A stretch of DNA of 64,000 nt from Loripinus fragilis (taxonomy: Eukaryota > Mollusca > Bivalvia > Lucinida > Lucinidae), in NCBI GenBank assembly GCA_964019695.1, contig OZ026522.1, positions 63,883,811-63,947,810 on the forward strand. The letters run 5' to 3'. Below, one piece after another: positions 1 to 14,000 of the stretch. The notes beneath the pieces were generated by a model. The model was not told where the DNA came from and did no database searches. It worked only from the letters and a program-made list of their open reading frames with translations. The position numbers and the translations under genes were made by a program. Position 1 is the stretch's first letter, and the number at the start of each line of letters is the position of its first letter.

Positions 1-1289
1 TGTGATGAGTAATACACCATTTCATCTGTAGTACGAAGCGTAGTTCTAGTTGCTGAAGCCTATAATACCTCTTTATTGTTTGCCTAATAGTAATGTCAAA
101 AGCATTTCTCAAGCAAAGAACCAATGGTTGTGACACACTAAACCCATTTGTTTGAGAAGTTCTTTACATCTGCGATGTGTATCAAATTTATGAGTGTAAT
201 CAGTTACACAGGTACATAGTGTGCGTAGTTGTGATCTTTTGCAAGGAACATTGGGAACAAGGCATACAGATAGAGATGACATGCAATTCAAAGTTGCTTT
301 CCTTGTAGCCCTAATCAGTGTCAACACCATCTGAATCATATCCATATACCTTGCCCAGAACTGAGCTGTTTCACAGTGACTGTCTTTCAGAACTTCCGAT
401 TTGAATGCATGGTATCTATACTGTTTATGTGAGCAAACAGCGAAGGTTGATAGATCACATTATATTATTAGTTTAAGTCACCATAAATTAATAAGGAACT
501 TCAATTTATTTCAGCCTTATAAATTTTCTAAGCTCTCTGACAGACTTTATACATGTATAGTCAACAACATCTATACAGATACTCAGAATAACTTGTGTAT
601 CATTTGGTAACATACACAACAGTTAAAGCTCAAGGCATTTATTAAATGAATACTTAAAATAGGTAAACCTTGCTAAAAGAAGAACATAAACCTGTGCAAG
701 CATGCAAATAAGTATAAACATGGCTTGTTAGAGACATTAACTTAAATGTTTAATGCTATTTTGAAGGTAACATACATAACATGGACCTGAAAAATAGTGT
801 AAGCAACCATAATAAAGACTTTTAAATCATTTTAGTAGCAGCCTTATAGATTAACTATATTCTGTGACAGATGTAAAACAGGTATAGTCAATAAATACCA
901 TACTGATACTCGGAAATAACGCAGGAAACACTAAGTAACGTATACAACGGTAATAACTCAAGACATTTATAAAATTAATACTAAAAATATGTAACTATGT
1001 TATAAGAAGTTCATAAACCTGTGTCAGCATGCAAATATGTACGAACATGTCATGGTTGAGACATTATCAGGGACGTTTAATGCTATTTTGGGGGGTAACG
1101 TATATAACGTGCTGCTACACGTTAACGCTGCCACTCTCAGAGGGCTAACATCTTTTATTTTGTGTCTTATATAATGTAGTATCAAAAAATCATAGTGTAC
1201 AAAATTCCCCCTGGGGGGGGGGGGAGGGGGGTCTATAGTCAGCTCAAGGCCTAATTGTTCAGTTCACAGAATTTGGTGTGTGTGTTTTA
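1..1289. other. VPS33B intronic or upstream sequence, nothing identified
   Basis: AT-rich sequence with no exon I could match to the middle of VPS33B and no clean repeat boundary. There are two weak internal similarities, 480-620 against 830-960 (both contain an ATTTCAGCCTTATA-like stretch and ACATACACAACAGT-like stretch), suggesting an old local duplication. A G-run lies at about 1209-1231. Confidence 0.4.
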
Positions 1290-1438
1290 ACTTTATCCTC
1301 CCACCAATAGCTAAGATCATATGGAGACATGGCACAGCTTAAAGTCTCATCAGACAGAGGGAAGAAGCCGAGGATCAAACCTGAGATGCCTGCTAAATGA
1401 GGCTATTGATTTATCCACTAAACCACAACGGCTCCTTC
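1290..1438 (-). repeat. tRNA-headed SINE fragment
   Basis: Read on the minus strand, it begins GGAGCCGTTGTGGTTTAGTG at about 1436 with an A-box-like TGGTTTAGTGGATAAA and, about 40 nt later, a B-box-like GGTTTGATCC. The head differs from SINE-1. No target duplication was identified, so the far boundary is uncertain. Confidence 0.45.
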
Positions 1439-1454
1439 ACACAGTTGTATACCG

Positions 1455-1692
1455 TAACCCTTATCCTCATCGAGACACCTTATAACGCTTTTGCAAACAG
1501 AGCAGACCCAGATCAGGCAGTTCTTGTAAGAGCTGACTGATCAGGGTCTACTCTGTTTTCTTATGAAAATATAATATATCAGATATATATTATATATAGT
1601 GATTTCTTTGTTCTATGTACCTACATGAATGTTTATTTATATAATTATTCAGTGGGTGTAGCCTAGCATGAATATTCACAAAGGAAAGGCTT
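1455..1692 (+). repeat. MITE-A copy 1
   Basis: Starts AACCCTTATCCTCATCGAG. It contains the family's palindrome around GCAGACCCAGATCAGGCAG ... CTGATCAGGGTCTACTC, then an AT-rich arm, and ends with GCATGAATATTCACAAAGG. Other copies lie at 8346-8629, 28957-29199 and 39023-39259. Confidence 0.6.
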
Positions 1693-1930
1693 AAATGGAG
1701 AAATGAGCTGGAGCACAGCAAAATGAACAACTTGGTATGTGCACCCAGCATCCGCACAGTCTGATCAGAGTCTTCGACAGGTGCTCTATGGATAACCAAG
1801 GTCCCTATAGACAGAGAAGACACTGATCAGACTGACTGATCTGAGTCATCACCAGGCAGACATGCCAAGTTGTAATGTACATTTTGCAAGCTGTGTTACC
1901 CCTCAAATGTTTTGTTTTGTTTGTTTGCAG

Positions 1931-2017
1931 ATGTTTGAAGCTATCAGGAACAGACATTTTACCACAGTGTTTGATCTTCTGAAGAAACAAGCTACAGAAC
2001 TACAAACAGTATCTGAT
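1931..2017 (+). CDS. VPS33B: VPS33B exon a (29 codons, phase 0/0)
   Basis: Preceded by a pyrimidine/T-rich acceptor ending TTTGCAG (1924-1930) and followed by donor GTGAGT at 2018. It encodes [10 protein letters not shown] through QTVSD, matching the helical domain-3 segment of VPS33B. The ATG at 1931 is an internal methionine right after the acceptor, not a start codon. The preceding exon was not found in 1-1930. Confidence 0.88.
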
Positions 2018-5000
2018 GTGAGTTTCCACATGTATGAAAGTTTTCAGGATTAACAGGGTTCGCACAGGCTTGAAAAGTACTTGAATATAGAGGGCTTTCT
2101 TGAAAAGTCCTTGAAAACTAAATCTGCCTTGAAAAGTAATGGAGAATCACTGAAAGGCCTTGAAAAGTCCTTGAATTTTACTACTTTCTGTTGGACATCA
2201 CTGTTAATGGAGACCTAGATCAGTATAAAATTGTTGTGCCTTTATTTGGTGCAGCATATGCTGCACCAAATAAAAGCACAGCCATTTTATACTCATTTTC
2301 TAATGCTTAATGGTTCATTGTCTCAGTCTAGATTTTCAGAAATAGAATTTTATAGAGTAAAATAGTATTTTTTTTTATTAGTTATAGTCCTTGAAACAGA
2401 AGGAGAATCTCTATGAAGTCCTTGAAAAGTACTTGAATTTGACATAAACTTGCCTATATCGAACCCTGATTAATCCTGAACTCAGGAGGATCATAACTAA
2501 GTCGGCCTCAAAATACTGAATTTGTCAGTTAATAGTTTTTTCTGGTTGATTTTCAGTTTTAGGAAAGTCAATTGACCATTTAAATTGCAAATATTTTGTA
2601 AGCATACTACAAGCAGGTTTGAATCTCTAAGACTTAAAGTTCAGGATTTTGAAAATGTTGAACTTTCACCCATGTTTCCATGGCTACCAATAGTATTATG
2701 ACCACACAAACATTAGACTGGCCCCAGTCTTTAACCCTTTCTAGCCTGATAAGTTTGGATATTCCATTAGGAAAGGCATCCATTTAACCCTTTGTATACT
2801 CATGTGTTCTTCCTACTGGTTTGATGCAATGAACTTGGGATGCTCCATTGTATATTTCTAGGGGTGTCAGGTTATAATTTAAAAAAAATACATTCTTTTT
2901 AGACTTTTGTCTGAAGATCTTTTCTTAACCTTTACAAACAGTGTAGACCCTGATGAAATGCAGCGTTATGCTGCATTTCATCTAGGTCTTAACTGTTTGC
3001 AAAAGTACTCAGTACAAAGGTTATGAGGTAAAGGGTTCAGCCTTTGTTAAATTGTATACTGGAAACCTGCATCTGGGTACTATGGCGAAATGTGAAGACC
3101 CAGATCGAATGCCTATCTGGAAAGTATTTTAGTTAAACTTGCTACATATTCTAGCTACAGTAGCCTCTGTAGCTGAGCATGTTGGTTTGAGTCCATGGTT
3201 GCAAATCTTGAGAGACTGTTTTTCTCGTGATGAGCCTAAATATGATCAGGCAAGTTTTCAATTTTCAGTAAGATTTCTAAGAAATGATTTTAACCCTTCA
3301 ATGGCAGTGTTTTTTTCTCTGTTTTAGGGGAATGGTGGCGGGGCCTTTCAAAAGGGGAAAATTAGCGCGTGTAGGGGCAAAAAGGGGAAAACTATTAACT
3401 TAACACAATAGCATCTTTTATTGAAACATTTGCAGTTAAAAATGAGAGTGTTATATCTTTTGACAGACTTATGGTACAACACAGCCGAACTGGATCCATG
3501 TTTTCCATTCTATTTATTAAATAGAATGAAAAGAATGGATCCATTTAAGTTTGGCTGTATTGTACCATAAGTCTGTTAAAGGATATAACACTGTAGTATT
3601 TAACTTTTATTTAACTAATTAAATCCATTCAGTGCACTGTGGGTCAGTTGTTCAAAACATTTAACCAAACAATGCTTGTTAACTAACGAATCCCCCTAAA
3701 CTTTTGTGCCACATTGGTTCAAAACATTTATCCTAAATGATTTGTTAAAACATGTCATTTTTGATAAATGTTTTGAACTAAAGTCCAAAACATATTGCTA
3801 CATGGAACAAAGAAGTGCTAACGGTCGCAGACAAATTAGGTTGATGGACTGATTCGTTTGACTCAATACATGTCGCCGAAGAGACTGAGTCAATCCCCAA
3901 ATCCTTGTCACAAACATCAAAGTCACTGGTAAAGGTCTTCAGGGAAGCCTGCTTAAACATTAAGTCGACTCTTCTTGATCCCTGTGCCACCGATTTATTA
4001 ATTTTCTTCACGTAACAACGCTTATTGTGCGACATTTTGTTCGCGAAGTCACGATTGGAACATCTCCCTTAGACGCTCTTGAGAAAACCGCATGAAAGCG
4101 TCTATCGATCACCAAGGGACACTACTCGCAAATTCACGGCTTGGCTAATGCACGGAACGAATTTATACGCACTTCCGACACGCTGTCCTCACATTTTGCC
4201 GATTTTTTATTTTTATTTGAATACTTCATTTTGAGGGGAATTTTCTTTCAAAATAGGGGAAAAAACATACTTTTTGGCGAGGGGAATGGGGCCGAATTTC
4301 GGCCCCATTCGGCCCCAAAAACAGCAGAAAAAAAACACTGAATGGTCATCTGCTTTAAATTTGTTGTCTGGTGAAATGTTTTAGAACCTCTTGGTCAATA
4401 TGTTTGAATTGATACTTTACATCCCAGTCAGCAATTTTTCAGTTGTGTTGGGACATGTCATCAAATTCTTGGGTCGATCCAGTACTAAAGCAAAGATTAA
4501 TGTATCTTGCTCAAGGACACCGTGTGGTGACGCCAGTGAGGCTTGAACCCGCAACCCCTCAATCTTGAGTCAAGCACTCTACCACTGAGCCACTGCACTC
4601 CTGAACCTCTTGGTCAAACAGTGTAGACCCAGATCTTGTCAACAATGGTAGAAAATATGTGCAGCAGATTTTAGATACATTTTATGCAGGTGCTTTGTAT
4701 TTGGAAAACTTCTTAACTTGTCTAGTACGAGGGTCATTTTTTATGTTCGTAGAATTGGGCTGTATCTCTACAAATATAGAATTTACGGTAGCATAAGTAT
4801 ATATATTTTGAAAGGCCTAGCTTTTGTCTATCAACTGATGTAAATTTTACATCTTTAGCGCTTAGAACGGCGAAGATATATAGCTTTGAATAGACACAGA
4901 AAAGGACACTGGTCAAAATCCATGCCATTTTAACCAAGCAGCAAGCAGGAAATTAGATGCTGTTAAGTTCCATTCGCTATGGTGATATAAGCATTTTTCA

Positions 5001-8000
5001 AGCCAATTTTTCTTTTGCACCATCAAAATTAATTATTCAAACGCTAATCGTAGACAAGTGCAGCAAAACTATAAGCATGTTGGTGGCTCTTCTATGACAA
5101 TTTTAAAACACCATCAATACACCAAAATAATCTCAGTCAAGTGCTAGTTATGATATCTGTTAAAATTACGATTATGAGCAAATTTTAAAATTTCTACTGG
5201 TTTTGCATAGCACATGATATACTCAATCATTCGTCAGCAGTTATATTGATGTATCGATTTAAGTGTGTAACTGGCAACTTCCGGTACTGGCATACCCCCA
5301 TGTTATAAAAAGTGGGTGGGGTAAATCAACCCCGCGTAGAAAACACAATTACAATCGGATCTACATAACTTTCCTATTGCAGTGATTTCAACACCTGTTT
5401 AGAGACACAAAAACAGTTTTTATGTATTTCCTAAATATAATAAAGCTCCATGACGTCATTTATGTACAAAATAAGGGATTTTAGCACCCCCCTAGTCTAT
5501 TTTTTTGCCGTAAATTTTTAATAAAACAAAAGCATTAACTTTGTTTTGGGATGAAAGAAACCATAACACATCCATCTACCATATAAACAAGAAAAATTAT
5601 AATATTACTTTACAGCTAGCGTATTAAGCGACATTCAAAAGCCCGTAGCCAACTTCCACTTGTGTCAACTTTTTACAATAAAGATTTATATGCCTACTGT
5701 TCAATTTGCTGAGGTTCCAAACAAATCTCATATATCCAATAATTGCTGCGTATTTGCTATAATGTTTATATAATATTGTAGCACGTGGTGTCCTTGATCT
5801 GCAGCCAAATTTTTAGAAGCTGTGTATTGCTATGGACCCATTTTCATGCAATTGTTACTAACGTTCTGTCAGAGACTAAGTCCATAAATGTCATTTTTCT
5901 ACCATATTTCCAGTGTGCGATATATAGGTATGTCTTTGCCTCTTAGAAGACATTAAAGTAGTGTATTTTGAAATAAGTTTAGGTTGCATGTATAGATCAA
6001 AGCTCAATCTTTCCAAATATATGCATAATATATGCATTTACTTTCGCCGTTTTGATTATATCTACCTCTCTACGAACATAAAAAACGTCCCTCGTACTTT
6101 TGCAAATAGTGAAGACAAAATGAAATGCAGCATCATGCTGCATTTCATTTGGGACTACACTCCATGTTAAGGTAAAAATGATCTTCAGATTAAAGAATAT
6201 AAATTTTAACATGACACCCCAAGATATGTACAATGGACTATCCCAAGTTTATTGTATAAAACCAGAAGGAAGAATCCATTAGATTACAAAGGGTCTTTTT
6301 CTAATTTACAGAAAAGAAAGAATTTTTCATCTGTTGGTGAGATGAAGGACTTTGTTGCCAATGATCTCAGGAAACTGAACCAATCCAAAGCCAACCTTTC
6401 ATATCGTAAGTTTCATTTTGAGCCTAGGCATGGGATTTCCAACAATGTGGTATGTGCGACCAGCAAAGCCTCAGATCAGCCTGCGCATACACGCAGTCTG
6501 ATCAGAGACTTTGCTAGTCGCTTGAATATTCTATGACTGTTAAGCTACTGTCAGACTGAACATAATTTGGAGTTTCTAAGCGGAGGCTGCACAGGCTCGT
6601 CTGAGTCTAGACTTGTCAAAATGCCACATTGTTGGAAATCACATGCCATGGCACATTTTGTACCTTATCCTCCAGAAAATCAAAGGATAACCATTAACCA
6701 ATCATACCTCCTCATTGGAATAAGAACTTCTTCAATTTTAGCTCACCTGAGACGGAGGGTCATGGGTGAGCTAATATAGAATACCAATGACTCGGGTGTC
6801 TGGCGTCCATCCTTCAACATTTTCAAATATTTTCTCCTCTGAAACACTGAGCAAATTAAACTCAAATTTCATGTATGGAGACTCCTTATGATGTGGGAAT
6901 GAAAGTTTATTTTGGATGCGGGGCCTATCAAGTTTGTTCAAATGATAATCCTAGGTTGACCTTGATCCACTTGGTCCTCTGGTTATATTTTGAAGTTTAC
7001 CCCGCCTGATTGCTTATTTAGCTGTCACTGATCCTTGATCCCAAGTAGCACGCTATATTGGGGCTCCATTGCTCAATGAAATACACTGCTCAAAATATTT
7101 AAAGGAACACTGCATGTTTTGCCATTGATCATAATACAAGTGCACTCTTAGTCTAACTCATAGCAAGAGTTGGGTCGATAAGGCGAAAACATGTTTGTCC
7201 TGTGATAAGTTCGGTTACCAATCAAGGACGATGTTTCTTGATCAAAATGAAGTAAGCCTTTTCGAGAAATCTCCATGGAACGCTTTATGTAAAAATGGAG
7301 TTTTGTTAAAAATATCCCTTTTTTCAAAACCAAATTTTAAGGCGATTTTTTAAGCAAACACAACAACACCGTCATTTTTGTACATTCAAAGGCCTTTTAA
7401 TGTTGCAGAAATCATTAGGTTACGCTATTAAAAAATTCCGAAGATTCTACAGACTCCGGCGTTTAAAGACCGGGGTACAAGTATAAAAGAAATCCAAAGC
7501 ACAATATGGCCAGTTGTTTCCAGTACACAACAGGCTAACATGCTCCTCAATAATTTCAAATATGTTAGGACTTACTGCACAGATAAGCACTATTTTTGGC
7601 ATAGTTATTCTTTAAAGTGGTGTTTTGAATCCTTGAAATTTTCAAACTCAGAAGTTGTCTATAAATATGATTTCCAGAAAAAAAATATTTGCTGTCTGCT
7701 ACAAAATTTGAATTTGCCCCACAAATGATTGACAGTTCTACCATTGGCTAAGAGCTAGCTGCTGTATGAGTCATCCACTACAGAAAGGTAATGTCTGACA
7801 CTTGGCGGGAAATTAGCACATGGGAAGCAAGCAAATATTTTACTGCTATCTAAAAATCAATCAGAGTTCAAAAAAAAAAATCGTCATTTTCAAGAAAATA
7901 AAAATTACAAAATTTGAGCCATGAACTTGAGCAGCTATTGTTTTGTTAAAAACTTTTTTTGATCCAATACTTTGCCTCTCTTTGCAAAGATAGTGAAAGA

Positions 8001-11000
8001 AACTGGGTTTCTACCTTATTGTCTAGTGAAATGTATGGATTGTCTATAGAACAGGGGTTAGCATTATCACCTATGGAAAATCATCAGGTGTTCCTTTAAA
8101 TATTTTTAGCAGTGTAAGTGTTTTTGTTTGATTTGATGCTTTACATCCCAGTCAAGAAATGCTTTACATTGCTGTCAAGAATTGTTCAGTCATTTTGGGA
8201 CATTTCTTGGCAAGAAGAGTATAAAGTGTCTTGCTCAAGAACACAACACAGTGCCTCCGGTGAGGCTCAAACTAGTGACCTCTCAATCTTAAGTCTGACA
8301 CTCTACCACTGAGCCCCTTAGTGCCTCAATAAATGTCATAATCATTAACCCTTTCCTTCATGAATATTCAGGCTAGGCTCCACCCACTATGAACAATTAT
8401 ATAAATAATTTTTCATGTTGGTACTGGGTACATATAAATAATTGTTCATGTTAGTACATAGAACAAAGAAATTACTCGTCAGGTCCATTAATGTATGATC
8501 ATATATCATATTTCCATAAGCAAGCAGAGTAGACTTAGATCAGGCAGCTCTTATATATAAGAGCTGTCTGATCTAGGTCTTCTCTGTTTGCAAAAGTGTC
8601 AAAAGGCATCTCTATGAGGTAAAGGGTTAAAAAAATGAATTTATCATATGACGCCGCGTCTGGGAGTGAAATAACGCCATGCATTAAAATCGATAAATCA
8701 CTAGTGGTTTATAGATTTACGGGAAGCGTTATGACGTCCATAACAACGTTGCATACATAATGACAAAATTATAACGTTTTTACGGCAGAAATGAAATTCC
8801 AAAGTAATCTTAATGTCATATGATAAATAGAATCTAACATTCGTGCTCTTGTATTGAATTTATTAAACTCGTTGCGGAAAAGAGATAAAATGCTCGGCAA
8901 GCCTCGCATTTTATCTCTTTTCCCCAACTCGTTTAATAAATTCCATAAAACATGAGCACTCATGTAAGATCCATTATATCTTTTTTCATTCACAGATATT
9001 GGTGCCTGTGAACATATTATTGCCAAGAAAAACAAGGGAGATTTCCAGGAATATATCCAGACAGAACACAGTATGTAGCTAGTTCATTTTCAACCCATAA
9101 CCCTTGAAGAGCAATAAAAGATTTGATATGAAGTGTAAAGCCATATTTTACAGGAAATTCAACAGAAGTGTTGAAAATGATTGCTGCAGTCAACAAATTT
9201 TGTTATTTTATTCCTTTGATATTGAGGAAAGTATAGAATACTGTCGGTACTCTGATTTCCATACCCCCCCACCCCCCCCCCCAAAAAAAAAAAAAAAAAA
9301 GAAATAAGAAAAAGAGAATACATATCAGGCTATAGAGAAACATTGATTTAATGTAAAATTTAGGAGAACAGTGCAGGCCCTTAACAACACACCTCATTAA
9401 AACATGGGTTTGGATGGCTCCCAAATTTTTAGCATGGAACTTTGCAAAGGAAGTACAGTAAAACCTGTCTAAAACGGCCACTCTCAAAAAGACCACAAAT
9501 TGGCTTTTAAGACCAATTATCGCTTAATGCAGGTCAAAAGTATTGCAAAATTGCAATACCATCAACCTTCATTAAGCTACCATTTGTTATTTAGGTTGTA
9601 TTTTGTCTATTTTTGAGTTGCCATTTTACACAGGTATTACTGTTTTAGGGAAATGACCATTTAAAGGGGCTAGACTGTATTTTGATTCACATTTCAGATA
9701 TAAATGAAAAAAAAAATATCTGTATTCTTTGAAGAAAGAGTCTCAGCAAATGCTATTTTTTAACCATTTATTCACTGAAAACCCTTAAATGGGTATTTGG
9801 TAAACAATGAAGACCCCAGATGAGACACAGCATAATTAGTTTGTTTTGTTTGATTTGATTCTTTACGTCCCATCAACAACCATTCAGTTAAGTAGGGACG
9901 GGTCTTCCTGGGTAGAACCAGTACTAAGCTACGATAAATGTGTCTTGCTCAAAGACCACAACACAGTGACGCCGATGAGGCTCAAACCCGCGGCCCCTCG
10001 GACTCGAGTCAAGCACTCTACCACTGAGCCACTGCGCTCCCTGAGTCACAGCATAATGTGACATTCATCAGAGATTGCATTGACAAATTTGATCTTCAGA
10101 GAAAGAAATGCAATATTTTTTTTAGAAATTACAACCTGTGACCCCTCAATATATATAATGGACCATCCTTACTTCACTGTATCAAACTTTATGGAAAGTT
10201 TCATTGGTCTGAAATGGGTTAACTTATTATGCTTTATTTGTCAGGTCTTCTTGAAGGCTCTGGTTGGAGAGAAAACATGAATTATATAGAAGAAAGTATC
10301 AATAAACAGGTAGTGACCTTAACCTTCAAAGCACCAAGCACGACTGCAGCAGACGACAAATTTTGCGACATCTTTCCTAATTTTTGTAAAAAATAAAGTA
10401 TGATATTTCATGAGAATTGTCTGCCAGCAGACAATTCTCATGAAATATCATGCCTTATTTGATATGTTTGAAAACACAGCAAAATTTGAAAGTGTCGTCT
10501 GCTGCAAAATGCAGGTGGTCCTTTATGGGTTAAGGCAGTGAAGCTGATTGAACTTTTTTATCTCTATCTGTAGATGAGTCTATTTCAAATTTTAGTGGTG
10601 TTGGGTGTTTTTTTCATTTTTATTCAAATTTCAATGGAACAATCTGTAAGCAAATAGTGGTGACCCTGATCAGGCGCCACATTCTGCGGCATCTGATCAG
10701 GGTCTGTACTGTTTGCCTATGTCCCACAAAAGGATGCTAGGCTTATATAGGTTAAATAAGAGAGTCTTATTAAAAAATAATTTTCAAATTTATCCATCAA
10801 AAGATATAGCTTGGTTAATGAAACGATCCATCTCAATAAGATGTTTTTTTTGACCACCCAAAACTAATGCTAGGCTGACATAAAAAAAATCTAAATTTTA
10901 TGATCAAAAATTTTGTTTATCTGCTATGGCAATGAGATAAGTACAAAAAAGTTAAATTGTCAATTTAAAAAATCTTTTTAGTCATACAATGGAACGTCTT

Positions 11001-14000
11001 TAGAACGCGGCCACATGTAGCGTGACGTTCGATATAGTGCTGGTCTAACGTTGATCCCGTTTTTTTTCTCTCTAAAATTTGACCTTTTTTCCATGAAAAG
11101 AACAAGCAGATGGCAGGGGAGACAGGAGGGCAGACAAGACACATGGCAGACATGTCTGAAACGGTCAATTCACTGAAGCGATAATAGCTTGTCCATCTCT
11201 ATTGTTGATAAGACTTGATATATTGATTATACCTAATCACTTTAATTGTTTGTGTTGTTTTCTTTTCTACTTGACAATATTCGGAACACCTCACCTGCCA
11301 TATTTAAATTGAATGGTTTTGTGAAATTGATTAATACCTGTCCTCTTGTCAGGGGCTACATAATGCCTTATTGTGATCATAAAGGCTTACAACACGATCT
11401 TTGATTGTTGCATGTAAATGCACTTAGAACAGTGTGTCAAGCATTTAATACTGTGTATCCAGGTGTGTGTTGGGGGGAGGGGTCTCCTTTTAAGCTTTGT
11501 AGTCATACATTAATTCACCAGTCCATTTGAGCTATATTTGGCTTCAACAAAGGGAAGGAATGATGTTTAACTTATGCTTTTCCAGTTATTTCCCTTGATA
11601 CAGCTCGGAAGTAAATAGAGAAAAGAAACTAGGCCAATGTGTAATTTCATTATATTTCAAAAATACATCGTTTAAACACATGCTTTCATTGGAATAATTA
11701 TTTTTACAACAAACTAGGTAAACAATAGCTTATTATACCCCCTACAAACTTTGTTTGTGGTGGGTATACTGTTTTCACGTTGTGTGTCCGTCTGTGCGTC
11801 CGTCCGTCCGTCCGTAACGTTTTGTTTTTTTAATATCTTAAAGATTCATTGCTGGATTCTCATCAAACCTTGCAAACATGTTCATATATGCAAGACAAAT
11901 ACTTTAGACAAAAAAATAAGGGCTAGGGGCCAATTCTATTTGAGTTATTTCCCTTTGCAGTTCTAAATGGCATTTAATATAGGGTTTATTTTACAATGCT
12001 AAAGCATAATACAACAGAAATAGGCATGTTGGCAGCGTTCAATCTTCAATCTGCATCCTAGCACATCGATATAGAGTGGGTGGGGTAACTAACTGCTTTC
12101 TTTCAATCAGACTTGTAGGTGGTCTTGACCGCTTATAGCACAATCGTTGATTGTGGCTCCCAGGAACCACATTCTAAAGACGTTCCAGTGTATCCCTCAT
12201 ACTATGCCATTTTGATTAAGCTTGTTCCTTCTGGTTTATGGGAGTATCAAAATTGCTAAAACAGACTTCAAGTTACATCAGATTCTTCTAAATATGGATC
12301 CAAGGTGTCATATAGGTGCTAATGAATTCAAGTGTATTTGCTTATTGCTTATTTTAAACCATGTTTTTATACCCCCCACAAACTTTGTTTGTGGTGGGTA
12401 TACTGTTTTCACATTGTCCGTCGCTGCGTGCGTCTGTGCGTCCATCGGTAACGTTTTGTTTCCTTAATATCTTGAAGAGTCATTGCTGGATTTTCATCAA
12501 GCCTTGCAAACATGTTTTTTATATGCAAAACAAATACTTTAGACAAAAAAGTTAGGGCTAGGGGCCAATTCTAATAGAGTTATTTCCCTTTGTAGTTTTA
12601 AATGGCTTTTAATATAGGGCTCTATGTTTATGCTATTATAGGCCATACACGGGCTGATCAACACCTACCACAGCTTTTGATGGAACAATTTGATACTTTT
12701 CCTATGCAATTTAGACACATTGAACATATGCATGAAGGAGTTTGGTTCAGGAAAAATATTTTTTGACAAAATGACAGCTGTGAGAACTTAGACAAATTTT
12801 CCCTTATTGGGCTTTTGTATATGCATATATGGTGCCTTCATGGGACGATCAACTCCACAACAGCTTTTGATGGAGCAATTTGATACTTTGCCTATCCAAT
12901 GTAGACACATTGAACATATACATGAAGGAGTTTGGTTCAGAAAAGATAATTTTTGACAAAATGACAGCAGTGAGAACTTAGACAATTTTTCCCTAATAAG
13001 GTGTTTGCATATGCATAGATGTCGCTTCATGGGCCGATCAACTCCTACCACAGCTTTTGATGGAGCATTTTGATACTTTGCCTATACAATGTAGACACAT
13101 TGAACATTATGCATGAAGGAGTTTGGTTCAGAAAAAATAATTTTCGACAAAATGACAGCAGTGAGAACTTAGACAATTTTTCTCTAATAAGATGTTTGTA
13201 TATGCATAGATGGTGCCTTCATGGGCTGATCAACTCCTACCACAGCTTTTGATAGAACAATTTGATACTTTGCCTATACAATGTAGACACATTGAACATA
13301 TGCATGAAGGAGTTTGGTTCAGAAAAAACAATTTTTGACAAAATGACAGCTATGAGAACTTAGACAATTATTCCCTTATATGGCTTTCGTATATGCATGA
13401 ATAGTGCCTTTATGGGCCGATAAACTACTACCACAGCTTTTGATGGAGCAATTTGATACTTTGCGGATACAATGTAGACACATTGAACATATGCATGAAG
13501 GAGTTTTATAATTTTTGTTTGCACAGATTCTGCTGAAATCTTCTTTTCAAAACTTAGGTCTGCTGGTTTGAACTATAACCTGCCAAGTTCTTTCACTGAC
13601 TCTTACTGTGCGGGGGCTATCTAATAAGCAATGCTTATTGACTTTTTTCATTAAATCTGGACTGTCAACCCATTATATGGCTGAAAATTTTATCCAAGCA
13701 AGTTCAGTTCATTTTTCGTTACTAATTTTAGAGAAAGTGGAAACTTTTCATTCCTAAAGTAAAAAGTTTTGGCAAGAAATCATTTGCTTACAATAGATTC
13801 ATCTTGTGGAATAACCTGCCAAGCCATATGAAAGAAAAGTATTCATGTTTTTTAAAATTAGACTGCCCGTACAAAATGTTTGACAATACTATAGCGGATA
13901 ACCGCCAGACATCAGCCATACATACATGGCAATTTTAGATTTTTGCTGTACACTGACAATACATTAGTAAATTGGTACATAATAAAAAGGATGAAGATAT

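Larger units (their letters stand above)
3305..4340. mobile_element. 1.04-kb inverted-repeat DNA transposon, 5-bp duplication
   Basis: Left end CAGTGTTTTTTTCTCTGTTT and right end (reverse complement) CAGTGTTTTTTTTCTGCTGT are inverted copies, followed by a GGGGAATGG/GGGGCC-rich zone on both sides. Both flanks read AATGG (3300-3304 and 4341-4345), a 5-bp target duplication. The ends resemble hAT-type termini; this is an inference from end sequence only. Inside lies a nested fold-back (3448-3591) and an 85-codon minus-strand ORF (3778-4035). Confidence 0.7.

Noticed and set aside
1862..2053. An ORF starting upstream of exon a at ATG 1862
   Set aside because: It reads through the intron acceptor. 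Only 1931-2017 matches VPS33B, and the splice sites define the exon.
3139..3327. Possible extra VPS33B exon ([20 protein letters not shown])
   Set aside because: Exons a and b already join without a gap, and this sequence has no counterpart in the family.
8769..9035. 88-codon minus-strand ORF overlapping exon c
   Set aside because: Composed of MITE-D palindrome and antisense exon sequence; similar shadows occur at other MITE-D copies.
12640..13510. CRISPR-like regular array
   Set aside because: Units of 190 bp are contiguous without distinct spacers, in a eukaryotic intron: a tandem repeat.
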